Assembly (NCBI GenBank): GCA_947381875.1
Contig: CANCXY010000170.1
Location: 1-7,371, forward strand
Direction of reading: 5' to 3'
Source: an uncultured Clostridia bacterium
GTDB taxonomy: Bacteria; Bacillota; Clostridia; Oscillospirales; Ruminococcaceae
DNA length: 7,371 nt
This document shows positions 4,911-7,371 of the stretch, in pieces. The notes below the pieces were generated by a model. The model saw only the letters and a program-made list of their open reading frames with translations, was not told the origin of the DNA and ran no database searches. A program made the position numbers and the translations under genes. Position 1 is the first letter of the stretch; every line of letters begins with the position of its first letter.

Positions 4911-7371
4911 ATGAAAAAGCGTTTGATTTCAATGGCTTTGGCGCTGTGCCTGTGTGTATCTGTGATGCCGAATGCGTATGCGCTGAAAAACCCGTCTGCC
5001 AGCGCCCCCGCGCAGATGTTGGGCATGGCGAGGGCGGGAGAAACGTATCCAACGTATACAGAGGCATATGAGACTATGGTCGGCCGCCTCAAAAACCAAT
5101 ATCCTGAGGGCACCACCTGGACGAACTATGAGCCGTATGGCAGCAAAGGTTCGCTGGGGGATTACCGGTTCAAGGGCGGACCGATCAAGGGCGCACAGCT
5201 TGGCGTGGGGTGCGCGGCGTTCTGCTTCCTTCTCAGCGATGAAGTGTTTGGGTCCTGCCCGGCATATGTCTATGATAAATTTGAGTTCGAGGACATCCGG
5301 GTCGGCGACTTCCTGCGCGTAAACAATTCGCATTTTGTGACGGTCCTGCGGATCACTTCGAGCGGCGTGATTGTCGCGGAGGGGAACTATAACGGGACGG
5401 TACATTGGGGGCGCGCGATCAGCAAGGATCAGTTGATGTCCTCCGCAAATTTCCTGGTGACACGTTATCCGGCGGATTATTCGGGGGAGGATGTAGAAGA
5501 AGCCGTCGTCGCGGAGGGGACAGAGCCGGGAAAGAACGGTACCCTCCAATGGAAGATTTCTAACAAGGGTGTCCTGACGATTACCGGCAGCGGCGAGATG
5601 AAAGACTATGACCGGAACAATCAGGAGGCGCCGTCCTGGGAGACAGCCGCGAATCAGGAGGATGGTACAAAAGTGCCAGTCTACAGCGTTGATATCGAGA
5701 GCGGTGTGACGAGTGTTGGCGCGTATGCGTTTTTCGGGAATAAAGACCTTAGTAGCGTTTCCCTGCCCAGTACGGTTGTCAGCATTGGAAGGAGTGCATT
5801 TCGTGAATCGAACATTATCAGCATTGCTATCCCCGGCAGTGTGGAGAGCGTGGGGGATGATGCGTTCCGGGAATGTAAAAGTTTAGCGTCGGTTGACATT
5901 GCCGAGGGTGTAAAGACGATTGGTGAACGTGCGTTCCACGGCTGTATTGCTCTGGGCTATGTCGATTTTCCGAGGAGTTTGACAGAGCTTGGCGCAGGAG
6001 CGTTTACGAGCTGTACTGAACTTACCCAAGTACGGTTTATGCCCAGCGCGGGAACATTGAAACTTGGGGCGAACGCTTTTACCCAATGCTATAAGCTGAA
6101 TTTTGTGTCGTTGCCAGAGGGGATAACTGCCCTTCCTCCTGAGATGTTTTTCTCCTGCACCTATGTTATCTATATGTATATTCCCAGTTCGGTTAAGACT
6201 TTGGCCGAGGTCGGCAGCGGCAGCCCGTTCCAGCAAACGACCCTGGGAACGATTTACTTTGGCGGCACTCAAGCGCAATGGGAGAGCCTTATGACGGCTC
6301 TCAGCAAATTGAGCGCATTCAAACCTACCTATGATATGTTGATGAATACGGCAAAGGTCGTGTGGAATCAAAGCGACCCCTTTGTTCGTGATGAAAATGA
6401 TCCGGGCGATATTCACTTCTGCGAAAACGGGACGCACGTTGGCCCGATTGAAGATGGCACCTGCCAGAACTGTGGTAAGGCGGTGAACCACACCCATATT
6501 TTGTCTGATAACTGGAGCAGCGATGAAACAGGCCATTGGCATGAGTGTACGGCATCTGACTGTCCCATCACCGAGAACAGCGGGAAAGAGGGCTACGCCG
6601 CCCACGTTTATGATGATGGAACAGATACCGTTTGTAATATCTGCGGCTATACGCGCACCGTCACGCCGGATGAGCCGGATAAGCCGGATAAGCCAGATAA
6701 GCCGGATACACCGGATACGCCCACCCCGACGCCAACGCCGGATGAGCCGGACACACCGTCCAGCCCGTCGAATCCGACAACGCCGTCCAATCCCTCTACG
6801 CCCGGCGTGCCCGACGTGCCGACGCTGGAAAAGGAAAACTGGAATGTTGTGCGTCCCGTCACGGAGGACGCGAAAAACCCGGTATACACCTATAAGAACG
6901 AGGACGGCACAACGGCAACGGGTTCCCGATATATAGAAAGCCCCACAGGCGAGGGTCGGCGGTATCTGTTTGACGAAAAAGGCGTGTTGCAGACGGGAAC
7001 AGCGGCGACGGTGACACCGCCAACACCATCCACACCGCCGACGCAAAGCGGAGGTTCGGTGTACGTCAGCGAGGATGGCGACGTGCTTTTGAATGGGCAC
7101 CTGTACTATCTGAACCCGGAGAGGAACCCGGCAGATCCCCGCACCTGTTATGCTGTAACGGATTATCTGCGCATTCGTCCGAACTATGCGGGACAGACGT
7201 ATTATAACATAGACGGCATCACCTTTGCGGGATGGATCAAAGCGCCGGATGGGAAACTGCGGTATCAGGCGCGCATTGAGCAGCCGGGGCAGCCATATGA
7301 CCTGTATCTGTTTGTGTGGCGCGCGCAGGTATTACCGGCGGGGTATCATCCCGACCATCCGGGCGACCCGG
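4911..7371 (+). CDS. Secreted BspA-type LRR protein with N-terminal papain-like domain, C-terminus beyond window
   Basis: The frame is open from the ATG to the window edge (820 codons, no stop, 3' partial). A signal peptide comes first: MKKR, a hydrophobic stretch and a likely cut after Ala-Tyr-Ala at residue 24. Residues about 45-190 resemble a papain-like (NlpC/P60- or CHAP-like) hydrolase, with candidate catalytic C101 in GVGCAAF, H141 in NNSHFVTV and N159/N161 in EGNYNGTVHWGR. Residues about 206-260 form the GTLQW...LTITGSGEM domain that often precedes LRR_5 repeats. Residues about 261-460 are BspA-like leucine-rich repeats (GVTSVGAYAF, SVESVGDDAF, GVKTIGERAF, SLTELGAGAF). A His/Cys-rich segment follows (C504, C518-C521, HWHEC 542-546, C551, C575-C578), probably metal-binding. 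Then come a Pro/Asp/Thr linker (585-637), a YLFDEKGVLQTG unit like cell-wall-binding repeats (686-697), a short Pro/Thr linker and an unassigned domain. It is probably a surface or cell-wall protein; enzymatic activity is inferred only. Confidence 0.88.
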   Translation, partial: MKKRLISMALALCLCVSVMPNAYALKNPSASAPAQMLGMARAGETYPTYTEAYETMVGRLKNQYPEGTTWTNYEPYGSKGSLGDYRFKGGPIKGAQLGVGCAAFCFLLSDEVFGSCPAYVYDKFEFEDIRVGDFLRVNNSHFVTVLRITSSGVIVAEGNYNGTVHWGRAISKDQLMSSANFLVTRYPADYSGEDVEEAVVAEGTEPGKNGTLQWKISNKGVLTITGSGEMKDYDRNNQEAPSWETAANQEDGTKVPVYSVDIESGVTSVGAYAFFGNKDLSSVSLPSTVVSIGRSAFRESNIISIAIPGSVESVGDDAFRECKSLASVDIAEGVKTIGERAFHGCIALGYVDFPRSLTELGAGAFTSCTELTQVRFMPSAGTLKLGANAFTQCYKLNFVSLPEGITALPPEMFFSCTYVIYMYIPSSVKTLAEVGSGSPFQQTTLGTIYFGGTQAQWESLMTALSKLSAFKPTYDMLMNTAKVVWNQSDPFVRDENDPGDIHFCENGTHVGPIEDGTCQNCGKAVNHTHILSDNWSSDETGHWHECTASDCPITENSGKEGYAAHVYDDGTDTVCNICGYTRTVTPDEPDKPDKPDKPDTPDTPTPTPTPDEPDTPSSPSNPTTPSNPSTPGVPDVPTLEKENWNVVRPVTEDAKNPVYTYKNEDGTTATGSRYIESPTGEGRRYLFDEKGVLQTGTAATVTPPTPSTPPTQSGGSVYVSEDGDVLLNGHLYYLNPERNPADPRTCYAVTDYLRIRPNYAGQTYYNIDGITFAGWIKAPDGKLRYQARIEQPGQPYDLYLFVWRAQVLPAGYHPDHPGDP
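6666..6719 (+). repeat. Six 9-bp units coding Pro-Asp-Xaa linker
   Basis: Six in-frame nonanucleotides of the form CCG GAT NNN (Pro-Asp followed by Glu, Lys, Lys, Lys, Thr and Thr) open the low-complexity linker of the LRR protein. The unit is a multiple of three, so copy-number change would alter linker length without shifting the frame. Confidence 0.85.

Noticed and set aside
5883..7100. 405-codon open frame on the minus strand
   Set aside because: It lies wholly antisense to the LRR protein, has a low-complexity Arg/Ile-rich translation produced by the Pro-Asp linker repeats, and shows no family resemblance.

Overview
The window looks like a chromosomal stretch of a gut-type Clostridia (Firmicutes) bacterium, probably of the Oscillospiraceae/Ruminococcaceae kind. 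This is inferred from strong purine-rich Shine-Dalgarno sites, GC-rich core genes, a bacterial-type aspartyl-tRNA synthetase, and a secreted BspA-type leucine-rich-repeat protein with the domain style common in gut clostridia. No ribosomal RNA or other taxonomic marker is present, so the placement is tentative. All real genes read on the + strand.

Layout. (1) 1-53 is a (GACA)n tetranucleotide tract cut by the window edge. It is translated in frame into the N-terminal part of an acyltransferase-3 family membrane protein. This looks like a slipped-strand phase-variation tract, but the gene loses its C-terminal half at about 485 and is probably a remnant. (2) 546-1007 encodes a small HAD-like phosphatase-fold protein. 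(3) 1089-2369 encodes a DUF1015 family protein. (4) A good sigma-A-type promoter (2364-2392) overlaps the DUF1015 stop codon and begins a leader of about 300 nt, full of hairpins, that ends at aspS (2701-4476). (5) A rho-independent terminator at 4657-4690 closes the aspS unit. (6) After a short structured spacer, an extended -10 promoter (4803-4831) drives a long secreted surface protein from 4911 that runs off the right edge.

The most striking structure is a modular repeat of about 145-168 bp that occurs twice in inverted orientation and brackets aspS: 2518-2661 in the 5' leader and 4486-4653 between the aspS stop and its terminator. The copies match at about 140 of 148 aligned positions. 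They differ by one whole 20-nt hairpin module and by a compensatory base-pair change that keeps a stem. Both copies would lie in the same predicted aspS mRNA, so its 5' leader and 3' untranslated region would be complementary over about 140 nt.

The genes do not form one pathway. aspS is housekeeping translation machinery, DUF1015 and the HAD protein are of unknown physiological role, and the acyltransferase remnant and the LRR protein both concern the cell surface. The acyltransferase segment is much more AT-rich (about 40% GC by hand count over 61-480) than the DUF1015 and aspS genes, which suggests a separate origin.
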